Shown: positions 45,398 to 56,734, counted from the first letter of the stretch. The stretch is DNA of 64,000 nt from Dastarcus helophoroides (GCA_028583605.1 CM053335.1:17963347-18027346), one strand, 5' to 3'. Notes: generated by a model not told the origin, from the letters alone. A program made the numbers and translations.

Positions 45398-45520
45398 TTT
45401 AAGTGTAATCCACTCGCAAAGGGTAACCCCATTAAGCCTTCAAAGCACTGCGAGTAGGATGCAGGAAACAAGGATAGATGGCGATGAACCGCCTTCTTAA
45501 ACAAGGATAGGTTGTAGGTC
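45398..45520 (-). mobile_element. non-LTR retrotransposon 3' end (copy d, reverse)
   Basis: The minus strand reads CTACAACCTATCCTTGTTTA through CTTTGCGAGTGGATTACACT into an A-rich tail. Same LINE as 46250-47370. Confidence 0.7.
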
Positions 45521-45524
45521 CACT

Positions 45525-46055
45525 AAAAAAATGCAGCCAAGAAGAGTTGAGCTCCCACAATTAGGGTTCCAATCAATTAGTACAGTAAACAGTCAATGGA
45601 CCAAATTTTATATATTTACTTTATCTATGAATTTGAAATTGTATCCAAATTTTCCTGCGTTATAATTGAAAAATAAAAATTTTTCAGACACACTTTTTTC
45701 TAGCAATCAAGTCCAAATATTTATGAAACTGACTGTGTTGATAATGCTTCAGATAAAAAGTTTTTCATTCGCAATAAGTCGATGACTCAAATGGTTCATG
45801 AGATTGCCTCAACTAAAATGTTCGATTTCAACCGCAATTACTGCATTGCGTGAACTAGTGCTAACTCCGAAAATATTCATTTAAATGATATAATGTAAAG
45901 TACAAATTTGATGTGCATTACTATATCAGTCAAAAGGAATGCAAGCACCTATTTTTCTATAAAATATTTTTATTTTTTCAACAACTGTTACGATATCGAA
46001 AAAACGTGCAGTTTTCCCATAATCTATGGTCCAATATCTACTAAACCTAGGAAAA
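45525..46055. other. intergenic stretch, no supported gene
   Basis: AT-rich unique sequence leading into the second hairpin minisatellite block. Confidence 0.4.
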
Positions 46056-46059
46056 TCTG

Positions 46060-46280
46060 GCCTTCCAGTGCCATCACTGGCCCTCTAGTGTCATCATTGA
46101 CCCTTCAGTGTCATCACTGGCCCTCCAGTGTCATCACTGGCCCTCCAGTGCCATCACTGGCTCTCCAATGTCATCACTGGCCTACAGTGCCATCACTGGC
46201 CTTCCAGTGTCATCACTGGCCCTCCAGTGTCATCACTGGCCCTTCAGGGCAATCATTGGTCCTCCAGTGCCATCAGTCTG
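46060..46280. repeat. second block of the CCAGTGTCATCACTGG minisatellite
   Basis: About ten units, ending in the LINE-linked segment CCAGTGCCATCAGTCTGGAA at 46264. Short two-to-three-unit versions recur inside the LINE duplicates at 46508 and 46806. Confidence 0.9.
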
Positions 46281-47372
46281 GAACAGCTAATGTTATATTC
46301 TTTGAGAACTGTTATGGATTTATTGCAAATCAAACATAGCGTCTTATTACTGGATTTAATCAGGAAATATTGACAGTTCCAATGATTTTTGAATGTTTGA
46401 ATGTTTTTCTGCGTATGGTTGGTGACTTGTCTCTTTTCTACAAGTACTGTTCATGGAAGATGCTCGCAGGAACTAATAGGATTGATCCTCCCAAGGGCAA
46501 GATTCTTGATCACTGGCCTTCCAGTGTCATCACTGGTCCTTCAGTGCAATCATTGGTCCTCCAGTGCCATCAGTCTGGAACAGCTAATGTTATATTCTTT
46601 GAGAACTGTTATGGATTTATTGCAAATCAAACATAGCGTCTTATTACTGGATTTAATCAGGAAATATTGACAGTTCCAATGATTTTTGAATGTTTGAATG
46701 TTTTTCTGCGTATGGTTGGTGACTTGTCTCTTTTCTACAAGTACTGTCATGGAAGATGCTCGCAGGAACTAATAGGATTGATCCTCCCAAGGGCAAGATT
46801 CTTGATCACTGGCCTTCCAGTGTCATCACTGGTCCTTCAGTGCAATCATTGGTCCTCCAGTGCCATCAGTCTGGAACAGCTAATGTTATATTCTTTGAGA
46901 ACTGTTATGGATTTATTGCAAATCAAACATAGCGTCTTATTACTGGACTTTAATCAGGAAGTATTGACAGTTCCAATGATTTTTGAATGTTTGAATGTTT
47001 TTCTGCGTATGGTTGGTGACTTGTCTCTTTTCTACAAGTACTGTCATGGAAGATGCTCGCAGGAACTAATAGGATTGATCCTCCCAAGGGCAAGATTCGT
47101 GAGGCGTACTAGACAGTCGGAGACAGCAAATTCCTGTGCGGTCCAGCTTGACACAGTGAGGACTTCTGTCTACGGAGACTCCTTTTTCTATAGAACTTCC
47201 AAGTTATGGAACTTATTACCGAAAGGAATTTTCCCCAAAAATTACAACCTATCCTTGTTTAAGAAGACGGTTCAACGCTATCTATCCTTGTTTCCGCATT
47301 CCTACTCACAGTGCTTTGAAAGCATAATGGGGTTACCCTTTGCGAGTGGATTAAACTTAAAAAAAAAAAGCC
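46250..47372 (+). mobile_element. non-LTR retrotransposon 3' region with ~300-bp tandem duplications (copy e)
   Basis: Three ~300-bp copies of CAGTCTGGAACAGCTAATG ... GGAAGATGCTCGCAGGAACT ... CAAGGGCAAGATTC begin near 46275, 46573 and 46871. The last continues into VRRTRQSETANSCAVQLDTV and TSKLWNLLPKGIFPKNYNLS and ends GAGTGGATTAAACTTAAAAA near 47365. One frame stays open over 236 codons (46667-47377), but it begins in duplicated non-catalytic sequence and lacks the reverse transcriptase core, so it is a rearranged C-terminus, not a working gene. Confidence 0.8.
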
Positions 47373-47379
47373 TTTAACG

Positions 47380-48985
47380 AGTTTCCTCAAGCAATTCAGA
47401 TCTTTACATAAGTTATCTTGGAATCCTGGAACTCTGAATGCTTCATACAGTTAGAACTACTAGGATTCTAAAGCTCTAAATGAGTTTCCTGGAACTTTAC
47501 GTGGGTTTCCTTAGGATTCTGAAACTTTAAATGAGTTTTCCTTGCGATCCTAAAGCTCTAAATGAGTTTCCTAGAATCCTTCGTGGATTTACTTTGGATT
47601 TTAATGCGCTAAATGAGTGTCTTCAAACCATTCAGATATTACGGTTCTTTTTGGGATCATAGAACTCTAAGTAAATTTGTTTTAAACCGTACAACTCCAC
47701 ATGAATTTCGTCAGAGTTCTAAAGTTCTTAATGAGTTTGCTCAAGCAATTTAGATCTCTACATAAGCCTTCTTGGAATCTTAGAATTCTGTATGCTTCAT
47801 ACGTTAGAACTATTGGGATTCTTAAATTCTAAATGAGTTAGCTGGAACTTTACGTTAGGATTCTGGAGCTCTTAATGAATTTCCTTCAGATGTTGAAGCT
47901 CTAAATGAGTTTCCTAGAATCCTACATGGATTTGCTTTGGATTCTAAAGCTCTAAATGAGTGTCTTCAAACCATTCAGATCTTATGATCCTTTTTGGGAT
48001 CATAGGACTCTAAATTAATTAGCTTTAAACTGTACAACTCTACATATGTTTCGTTAGAGTTCTAGAGCTCTTAATGAGTTTCCTCAAGCATTTCAGATCT
48101 TTACATAAGTCTTCTTAAAATCCTAGAACTCTGGATTCCTCATACATTAGAACCATAGGGATTTTGAAGCTCTAAATGAGTTTCCTGGAACTTTACGTGA
48201 GTTTCCTTAGAATTCTGAAGCTCTTAATGAGTTTTCTTCGGATTCTAAAGCTGTAAATGAGTTTACTAGAATCCTACGTAGATTCGCTTTGAATTCTAAT
48301 GCGCTAAATGAGTGTCTTCAAACCATTCAGATCTTATGATTTGCTTTGGGATCATAGGACTCTAAATAAATTTGTTTTAAACCGTACAACTCAACATGAA
48401 TTTCGTCACAGTTCTAAAGCTCTTAATGAGTTTCCTTAAGCAATTGAGATTTTTACATAAGTCTTCTTGGAATCTTAGAATTCTGGATGGTTCATACGTT
48501 AGAACTATTGGGATTCTGAAGTTCTAAATGAATTTCCTGGAACTTTACGTACGTTTCCTTAGGATTCTGAAGCTCTTAATGAGTTTGCTTCGGTTTCTGT
48601 AGCTCTAAATGAGTTTCCTAGAATCCTTCGTGGATTCACTTTGGATTCTAAAGCTCCAAATAAGTGTCTTCAAATCATTCAGATCTTATGAACCTTTCTG
48701 GGATCATGGGACTCTAAATCAATTAGCTTTAAACTGTACAACTCTACATGAGTTTCATTAGAGTTGTAAAGCTCTCTTAATGAGTTTCCTCAAGCATTTC
48801 AGATCTTTACATAAGTCTTCTTAAAATCCTAGAACTCTGGATGCTTCATACGTTAGAACTACTAGTATTCTGAAACTCTAAATGAGTTTTCAGGAACTTT
48901 ACGTGGATTTCCTTAGGATTCTGAAACTTTAAATGAGTTTCCTAGGGACTCTGAAATTTTAAATGAGCTTCCCTAGAATCCAGGT
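47380..48985. repeat. ~350-bp tandem repeat
   Basis: CAAGCAATTCAGATCTTTAC and variants recur near 47390, 47743, 48084, 48437 and 48791. Units are built from the shorter phrase CTAAATGAGTTTCCTAGAAT repeated with variation. About four and a half diverged copies. Confidence 0.9.
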
Positions 48986-48989
48986 GAGG

Positions 48990-49385
48990 TGCATCAACGA
49001 ATAAATGCTGTCGAATCAAAAATTAAAAAGAGTTTGACGAAATTGCAGTTTTTGTATGTTTGTCGTGGATATTAAACCTGCGAAATATTTATAGTATTGG
49101 TATAATTAAAGTCATTTTATTGTTATTACATAATCCCCGTTTGAAGAAGATACACACATAATGAGAAATTGCCTTCATAAAAACTATTTTACGAGGGCGT
49201 AAAATTCTATAGACGATAAATCCGAGCAACTAACAAAATAGTACGTTTCGAATTAGTATCAAAACGTAAATGATCCCGTGGGCGATGTATGCGTCATTTT
49301 GTTGACTTAAACATCAGATTTAAGAATAAAAAAATGATATTTGATAATTTTGAACTAATTCTGGACGAGTAACTAAGTCTGGACG
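48990..49385. other. intergenic stretch, no supported gene
   Basis: AT-rich unique sequence. Nothing recognised. Confidence 0.4.
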
Positions 49386-49389
49386 AGTG

Positions 49390-49692
49390 AAGAAGACTGG
49401 AAGACTGGGGACTGGAAGACTGGGGACTGGAAGACTGGGGACTGGAAGACTGGGGACTGGAAGACTGGGGACTGGAAGACTGGGGACTGGAAGACTGGGG
49501 TGTGAAAGACTGGGGACTGGAAGACTAGGGACTGGAAGACCAGGGACTGGAAGACTAGGGACTGGAAGACTAGGGACTGGAAGACTAGGGACCGGGAGAC
49601 TAGGGACTGGAAGACTAGGGACTGGAAGACTAGGGACTGGAAGACTAGGGACTGGAAGACTAGGGACTGGAAGACTAGGGGACTGGAAGAAA
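49390..49692. repeat. 15-bp minisatellite (GACTGGAAGACTGGG)
   Basis: About 20 units, first half with CTGGG, second half with CTAGG. Being a multiple of three, it leaves frames open on both strands (RLGTG and VPSLP pentapeptides). These are repeat artefacts unless transcription is shown. Confidence 0.95.
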
Positions 49693-49699
49693 AACAAAG

Positions 49700-50056
49700 A
49701 AACAAAAATATTCCTGATTCTTGTCTAATTTAAAGTATAATTCACGGGCAGTCGCAGTCAACAGTTTGTAGAAGGTTAGATTCCGCTGCGTAAGCGACTG
49801 CTACCATTACTCGATTTTTAGCATAGACTTTCCGCGTGGATACAATACTACCCCAAGCTGCTTTGCAGTAGATCTCCTAGTCGATAACGCTGCACGCTTA
49901 TGCGCTATAATTTACGCAACGAAGTTTTATCCAAGAACAGATATTTCTGTGGTTACAGTACAAGTGCTTTTGTCATATTTTATACATTTAAGGTATTGCC
50001 AAAACAAAATTTACTCGTACTTTGATAAATAATAAAAACTTAGGAATGCATGTATG
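49700..50056. other. intergenic stretch, no supported gene
   Basis: Unique sequence. No motif recognised. Confidence 0.4.
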
Positions 50057-50429
50057 GTATTGTTATAGGCTTATCGGTTCGATTGATTAGACGTGTGAAT
50101 TACACCACTTTATTACCAAATTATCTCGGCACACTTCAACTGAACAGTAACTCACTACTTATTTACTAATTACTAAGACACTAACTACACTGACTTCTAA
50201 CTCACTTACTCGAGGGAAAGCTGACCGCCTTTTTATAGTTTTGACCTCCGGCTGCTAGAACTTTTGGGCAGATAAGGTTTATCGTTTGCCGAAATTTCTG
50301 GCTTATCTGCCATTTGTTTCGTTATCGCGGCCACTTTCCCCTTATCAGATCCTTCTAGAAACTTTTTTTATTTACTAAATTATACAATTCTATTCTAAAT
50401 TCTATTCCATCTATTTACATTGCGTTACA
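50057..50429 (-). mobile_element. LTR-family copy, left half of an inverted pair
   Basis: LTR 50061-50429 read on the minus strand (TGTAACGCAATG to CTATAACA), preceded on the plus strand by GTAT. TATAAAAAGG lies near 50232 and AATAAAGTGG near 50110. The right end joins a Penelope-like half-arm (ATACAGAACTTGACCC). Confidence 0.8.
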
Positions 50430-50525
50430 ATACAGAACTTGACCCTTGAAACCAAGAAAGATTAAAAAACACAACAAAGGTTGCTCTAACGCGTTTCGAT
50501 AGCCTAGCTATCATCTTGGAAGAGA
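50430..50525 (-). mobile_element. half-copy of palindromic Penelope-like element
   Basis: ACAGAACTTGACCCTTGAAA to CGATAGCCTAGCTATCATCT. Same junction with the LTR as at 27969/27970 in the opposite orientation. Confidence 0.6.
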
Positions 50526-50650
50526 TACTGTGGTTTCAACGTTAAACTGCTTGAGTCAAGTTTTTGAGAAAATGGTCACTGTTGTCACAATTGTGGGGGG
50601 ACGAAACATTTTAAGTGCTTTGTCTATAAAATAAAGAGAATTTTACATAC

Positions 50651-51035
50651 TGTAACGCAATGTAAATAGATGTAATAGAATTTAGAATAGAATTGTATAA
50701 TTTAGTAAATAAAAAAAGTTTCTAGAAGCATCTGATAAGGGGAAAGCGGCCGCGATAACGAAACAAATGGCATATAAGCGTTCCAGAAATTTCGGCAAAC
50801 GATAAGCCTTATCTGCCGAAAAGTTCTAGAAGCCGGTGGCCAGAACTATAAAAGGCGGTCAGCTTTCCCTCGAGTCAGTCAGTTAGAATCAGTGCAATTA
50901 GTGAATTAGTAGAAGTCAATAATAAGTGAGTTAATTGTCAATTGTGGTGATCCAAGTTGAGTTCAGTAATAAAGTGGGTCTTATTCGATAAGTGTAATCA
51001 ATTCGATTCGAAGACCGATAAGCCCGTAACAGTAT
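50651..51035 (+). mobile_element. LTR-family copy, right half of an inverted pair
   Basis: LTR 50651-51031 from TGTAACGCAATG to CCCGTAACA, followed by GTAT. TATAAAAGG near 50846, AATAAA near 50969. With 50061-50429 it forms an inverted pair whose outer flanks are both GTAT while the inner flanks are both ATAC. Confidence 0.8.
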
Positions 51036-51442
51036 GCTTTTTCGAAAAATGTCCACTTTTCAAAATATCGACTTTAATTTCGAAACTTTAACTTCTTCCA
51101 AAATTTCCAAAACTTTTCGAAGTTTCCAAAAGTTCGATTTTTCGAAATGTGGATTTTAACCTCGAAATGTCGACTTATCCGAACTCTTGACGCGGAAACC
51201 TAACAGGGATTCGAGACGCATGCGATCGGCTTCAAATTCTAAATTCGACTTTTTTTGAAATCTTGATTTTTTTTTGAAATCTTGATTTTTTTTTGAAATT
51301 TCGATTTTGATCTTAAAATCTTGACTATTTTTCGATATTTTTAAACGAGTGGATTTTTTTAGTAATTTCCTTAATCTTTACATTTTTATTATGATTCCAC
51401 ATGGAAATTTTTAAAAAACAAACTCTTTTAAACTTCACGTAT

Positions 51443-51520
51443 ATCAATTCGAACCGATAACGCACGTAACAGTATTTCAATTTTTGAAGATAACCAAGGA
51501 CCAGTCCGTTGCACTAAAGA
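51443..51520. mobile_element. LTR 3' tip joined to Penelope-like tail
   Basis: CAATTCGAACCGATAACGCA-CGTAACA is the LTR terminus without the rest. It is followed by GTATTTCAATTTTTGAAGAT and the GACCAGTCCGTTGCACTAAA tail. Confidence 0.55.
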
Positions 51521-51524
51521 TTTA

Positions 51525-53360
51525 ATAATTCTATATCACCAGCTCCGCTGCCGTTTCGGATTCTCTTGTGGGTGGCTGAGTTGCAATGCGCATTTGAAAT
51601 CACGTAAACTTGTGTCGCCAATTCAAATTCTGGTTTTTTAATTCGCTCGCAACACTTCGAATTGACGTTTGTTCAAAAATCGCGCCAACAACTCGCCTTC
51701 TGTTCTTGTCGGATTTTCACAGAGTAAGCTCACGATGATGTGGCCATAAAAGTATTACATGTATGCCCAAAAAAAATAGAAGTATTACATATATGCCCAA
51801 AAAAGAATAGAAGTATTACATATGTGCCCACAAAGGTGTAATAGAGCCGTTATGTTGCGATTACTTCAAGACGTTTCCCTAACGTGCTCCATGCAGCATC
51901 GAAATTCCAGTGTAAGTCGGGGATCCTCGGTGCGGGCTGGCGCCGAGGCTGAAAGCCTTTTCACCTTTCCGAGGGTAGCGAAACAGATTTCAAAATTCGT
52001 GCTCTCGGTGTAATAATAAGTTATTTGAAGTGATCCATTAGCGAGGACTAAAATGCTATTTAATGTTTTATACTGACATTAGCAAATGGCTAAATTGCAG
52101 AAATACATATTTTACATGTCGTTTTAGCGGCGTTCGCAGGCCGGACGATGGCGGGGGGGCGGCCGCCGTCGGCGCGCGGGGCGAAAAGGGGCAAGAGAGA
52201 ACTCTGAAACGTTTTACCTAATGGGCTTTCATTAAGTCAGGAATGCTTTGTGCATATGTGATGTCCACGCTGATTGTGTACAGTCTGAACAATGTCTATG
52301 CCGCCGTGGATAATTTAATGCTCTATAGTGTATTTAATTACTGGGGGCCCCTTTTGATCTCCGGAACCGGACGTTGGCCGGACTGCGAAGCACCACCGCT
52401 GCCAACCTTAGAAAGTGCATTCATCTCCAGATATTTCGCAGAAAACCTCGCCCTAATTAAATCTGCTTTGTCGGGGGACAAAAGTTACCTTTGTATTAAA
52501 ATCCGAAGAACCCCTCTTTATTTCGTCGCCGGACGTAAATCTACTCGCGGCGGCGGTACTACGTGTGCGTGCAGTAGTTATTAAATTTCGCTTCAAGTGG
52601 GGTGCAGCTAGATACTATTTGAAGGACGACATTTTTTATTATCATGATCAATTTCTGATCTTTCCACAAAAAAAAACAAATGGATTTCTTATCTTTCACG
52701 TAAAAAAAAACAAATGGATTTGGGGGGTCGAACTCGGGTATCGCGCTCTACACACATAGACAGACAATGGGGAAACCGGGCTCGGCTCATAGTTCACTAA
52801 TTACTTCGTTAATTGCTATAATTGCGTAGCAACTTAGTTAGGAGACTTTAGAATTTAGCCAATTAAAATTAATGATTTAGATTCGATTACCGCCAAATCG
52901 GCGAGATTTAATTGTAACTCTAACCGAAAATCACGTCATCAGATATAACATTTAACAATGCATAATGCACGGGATCTTCTCGGTGCGCCCATTAATTCAA
53001 TCGTTTATTTAACTGAATACCATTAGCCAGATTTATTAAAAGCTGAGCTGGTAGAATTTGGGCATCAAATTTTAAGTTGTCGATATCATTTGAGCAAGGC
53101 ACGAAAGTATTTGGGCTAGAAACGAAACCGCTTGGTCAAGAAACGAAACATTAAATCTATTTATTGTTTAATTTGACACATTTACTGAGAAGTGCACGTC
53201 TATACCTGAGAAATACCGAGAATACCGAGGCCCAAACGAAACAGAGAATTGGTGACTCGAGTTGTGTCGTTTTTTTGGCTCTTTTTTACTCTGCTTAAGT
53301 TGTATTTCAACTGTGGTACCGAAGCGAAGTGAGAATATTTAAAATTCTCCCACTACTGAC
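51525..53360. other. unique stretch with a GC-rich patch, unassigned ORFs
   Basis: Contains an unusual GC-rich island at 52130-52195 (GGCGGGGGGGCGGCCGCCGT) in an otherwise AT-rich region. A 113-codon plus ORF follows (52243-52584, starting MLCAYVMSTLIVYSLNNVYA). The ORF has no recognised domain and no splice or paralogue support, so I do not call it a gene. A threefold 29-bp repeat of GTATTACATATATGCCC type lies at 51750-51830. Confidence 0.45.
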
Positions 53361-53439
53361 GACGTTCGTTGTATCCAAGCGCTAAGCACCTCTCATTGGT
53401 TCGTCCCGAGATCATCACCAATCACTCGCCTGACTTATC

Positions 53440-53780
53440 GAGTGGAGTGGGTATAAATATACGCTCGAGACGCGTTCTGTCGTGCCATTCGTCGCCACCG
53501 CTCCACGGAAGCAAGATCTCTAACTGGCAAGGTTCTTCAGTCCCAGATTTTACCTACCAGTTTGCGTAGCAAAATTCTGTTCTTTTGCTTTGCAAGTTCA
53601 CATCGTCGATAGATTCTTTTTCAAGACTCGTCGCTTGATAAAATATTCATCGACCACCACACTGTTTTTTACCGTTCATGGGACAGTGGAAAACAGCAGC
53701 CGGCGGTCCATGAATATCTTGTCGAGCGACCATCGATGGGATGGTGAAAAGCAGCAGCCGGATTCCTCACTGGCCTAGTG
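53440..53780 (+). promoter_or_regulatory. candidate TATA promoter and transcribed leader, unassigned
   Basis: GGGTATAAATATACGCTCGA (TATAAATA near 53452) is followed by GC-richer sequence and a duplicated ~30-bp motif ending GTGAAAAGCAGCAGCCGG (near 53675-53700 and 53735-53760). It may be the start of a transcription unit or part of an LTR-like element. No recognised protein. Confidence 0.3.
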
Positions 53781-53847
53781 CTTCGATGGTCCACCATCTA
53801 TCCACCAAAAACACGTTTGAATTCTTTCTTGCACTTTTTTTTATTCT

Positions 53848-54068
53848 GTTGAGTCAAGATAATTCTGTTGAGTCAAGATGATTCTGTTGAAGTAAGATGA
53901 TTCTGTTGAGTCAAGATGATTCTGTTGAGTCAAGATGATTCTCTTGAGTCAAGATGATTCTCTTGAGTCAAGATGATTCTCTTGAGTCAAGATGATTCTC
54001 TTGAGTCAAGGTGATTCTGTTGAGTCAAGATGATTCTCTTGAGTCAAGATTATTCCGTTGAGTCAAAA
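53848..54068. repeat. 19-bp minisatellite (GATTCTGTTGAGTCAAGAT)
   Basis: About eleven copies. The same 19-bp word occurs once in each ~358-bp unit that follows (TTCTGTTGAGTCGAGATGA), so the array is probably a local expansion of that unit. Confidence 0.9.
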
Positions 54069-55320
54069 GAGCCTTGATTTGGACTTTTCCATCGACCAGC
54101 GTTTCCTTCTAATCGTAGGTATTTGTTTCTGTCTTAGTTTTTGAGGCTTAAGAGGTCGACAACATCATAATAGAAACGATAGCCTCGTTGCTTCAGATAT
54201 CACTTCTGCCAGATTCGATTTAGTTGACCTTGTCGAGTGTCCTTGATTCGATATGATCCCTCTCTTAATTTAAAAACCGGCTACCATTTTGTGCGAACTG
54301 TTTGTAACTTTGGATAGTCGATAACGCCAACTTATTACTGGTGTGGCTTCTTCCATCCACCAAATCATATTTAAATTCTTTCCTTGCACGTTTTTCTGTT
54401 GAGTCGAGATGATTACAGTTCCAGAAGCCTTGATTTGGACTCTTCCATCGAGCAGCATATCCTTCTTTCTTCTAATCGTATTTGTTTCTGACTTAGTTTT
54501 TGAGGCTTAAGAGGTCGACAACATCATAATAGAAACGATAGCCTCCTTGCTTCAGATATCACTTCTGCCAGATTCGATTTAGTTGACCTTGTCGAGTGTC
54601 CTTGATTCGATATGATCCCTCTCTTAATTTAAAAACCGGCTACCATTTTGTGCGAACTGTTTGTAACTTTGGATAGTCGATAACGCCAACTTATTATTGG
54701 TGTGGCTTCTTCCATCCACCAAATCATATTTAAATTCTTTCCTTGCACGTTTTTCTGTTGAGTCGAGATGATTACAGTTCCAGAAGCCTTGATTTGGACT
54801 TTTCCATCGAGCAGCATTTCCTTCTAATCGTAGGTATTTGTTTCTGTTTTAGTTTTTGAGGCTTAAGAGGTCGACAACATCATAATAGAAACGATAGCCT
54901 CGTTGCTTCAGATATCACTTCTGCCAGATTCGATTTAGTTGACCTTGTCAAGTATCCTTGATTCTATATGATTCCTCTCTTTAATTTAAAAACCGGCTAC
55001 AATTTTGTGCGAACTGTTTGTAACTTTGGATAGTCGATAATGCCAACTGATTTGGCTTCTTAATTTTCATCCACCAAATCATGTTTGAATTCTTTCCTTG
55101 CACGTTTTTCTTATTCTAGTCGAGATGACTACAGTTCCAGAAGCCTTTGATTTGGAGTTTTCCATCGAGCAGCATTTTTTTCTTCTAATCGTATTTGTTT
55201 CTGAGTTAGTTTTTGAGGTTAAGAGGTCGATAACATCATAAGAGAAACTAATCTTCAGATATCACTTCTACCAAATCCATTTGGTTGGACTTGTCAAGTG
55301 TCTTCGATCCGATATGATTA
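54069..55320. repeat. ~358-bp tandem repeat, about 3.5 units
   Basis: GCCTTGATTTGGACTTTTCC starts units near 54071, 54427, 54786 and 55143. The first units are nearly identical and the last is more diverged. The two 62-codon minus ORFs at 54270 and 54629 are the same repeat segment. The phrase AACTTTGGATAGTCGATAAC also occurs at 56775 and, inverted, near 60395. Confidence 0.9.
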
Positions 55321-55327
55321 ATAATTA

Positions 55328-56729
55328 ATAGTGTTACGGGCTTATCGGTTCGATTGATTACACGTGATGGATTATACCCACTTTATTACTGAACTAAACT
55401 CGGAACACTTCAACTGAATAATTAACTCACTTATTAATTCCTAATTACTAACTCACTAACTACACTGACTCTAACTAATTGACTTGAGGGAGAGCTAGCC
55501 GCTTTACATAGTTTTGGCCTCCAGGTTCTAGGAACAATCTGGCTACTAATTCACTAACTATAACTGTCTAACTGACTGACTCTCTCGAGGGAAAGGCCAT
55601 CGCCTTATATAGTTTTGGCTCCCGGGTTCTAGAAAAATTCCCGCAGATAAGACTTATCGTTTGCCGAAATTTCTGGAACGCTTATCTACCGTTTGCTTCG
55701 TTATCGCGGCCGCTTTCCCCTTATCAGATCTTTCTAGAAACTTTTTTTTATGCACTAAATTCTACAATTTACATTTCGTTACAATATTAACGGCGAGGTT
55801 GTCTATAACATCAATCAATATTGTCGCCTGAAACCAAGAATGATTAAAAACCAGAACAACAGTTGATTTAACGCGTTTCGACAGCCAAGCTATCATCTTC
55901 ACAGACCTACTATATCAGTATTTGATTTGTATATCAATTTTTGAAGAAAACCAACGACCAGTCCACAAAAAATCAAAGCCCATAGTATTACTTTATTTTA
56001 ATTCAAGTTCGATTATAGTTGTATGAAAAAAGTAACAAGAAAAGTAATTTTTCGAGTGAACACTGATTTGGGGAGACCTATCGTCGCCGTCTATCGTCCA
56101 CCGATCGTCCCTCCAGAGGAGATAGTCCCTGTTAATTACCCAAGTTAAAAGTGACTTTTTTGTTACGAACGACCTTAGAGAAAAATCACCTTAGCGAGCT
56201 AGAAAATTGGACGAAGTAAAGAAAATTAAATTATCTAGAGCTGCCTGCATTTATCACCATCAATCAGGATACCATATTGTTACGGATTTATCGGTTCAAT
56301 TGATTACACGTGATGGATTATACCCACTTTATTACTGAACTAAATTCGGAACACTTCAACTGAATAATTAACTCACTTATTAATTCCTAATTACTAACTC
56401 ATTAACTACACTGACTCTAACTAATTGATTTGAGGGAGAGCTAGCCGCTTTACATAGTTTTGGCCTCTTGGTTCTAGAACAATCTGGCTACTAATTCACT
56501 AACTATACTGTCTAACTTACTGACTCTTTCGAGGGAAAGGCGATCGCCTTATATAGTTTTGGCTCCCAGGTTCTAGAAAAATCCCGCAGATAAGGCTTAT
56601 CGTTTGCCGAAATTTCGGGAACGCTTATCTGCCGTTTGCGTCGTTATCGCGGCCGCTTTCCTCTTATCAGATCTTTCTAGAAACTTTTCTTATGCACTAA
56701 ATTCTACAATTTACATTTTGTTACAATAG
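55328..56729 (-). mobile_element. complete miniature LTR retrotransposon (TRIM-like) with hammerhead-like interior
   Basis: Element 55332-56725 (1394 bp) on the minus strand: 5' LTR 56278-56725, interior 55784-56277, 3' LTR 55332-55783, flanked by ATAG at 55328-55331 and 56726-56729. Both LTRs run TGTAAC to (C/T)CGTAACA and contain the heat-shock/GATA promoter and AATAAA. After the 5' LTR the sense strand reads ATATGGTATCCTGATTGATG, where TGGTATCC could be a tRNA primer-binding site. The interior holds no ORF for gag or pol. It carries a block shared with Penelope-like palindromes (TGAAGATGATAGCTTGGCTG then TCGAAACGCGTTAAA). No polypurine tract is obvious before the 3' LTR. It must rely on enzymes from another element. 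Confidence 0.75.
55860..55912 (-). ncRNA. hammerhead-like motif inside the miniature LTR element
   Basis: The sense strand shows GTGAAGA (CTGAAGA in sister copies at 34717 and 35217), stem II GATAGC-TTG-GCTGTC, GAAAC and GTTA. This follows CUGANGA - stem II - GAAA - stem III - NUH with one extra U before stem II; in this copy the first C is changed to G, so it is probably inactive. Stem I is weaker than in the palindromic elements. Confidence 0.4.
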
Positions 56730-56734
56730 ATATC

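Noticed and set aside
49320..49728. Pro/Val/Leu- and Arg/Leu/Gly-repeat ORFs, which could suggest elastin- or silk-like proteins
   Set aside because: Simple product of a 15-bp minisatellite open on both strands, without signal peptide or unique termini.
52243..52584. 113-codon ORF beginning MLCAYVMSTLIVYSLNNVYA
   Set aside because: No recognised domain, no supporting splice sites or paralogue; chance length in a GC-richer patch.
55328..56729. Tc1/mariner-type DNA transposon with TA duplication for the TGTWAC element
   Set aside because: TA appears at most flanks, but GATC flanking 6513-6881, the ATAT and ATAG duplications, AATAAA and U3-R-U5 order fit an LTR with a 4-bp duplication better.
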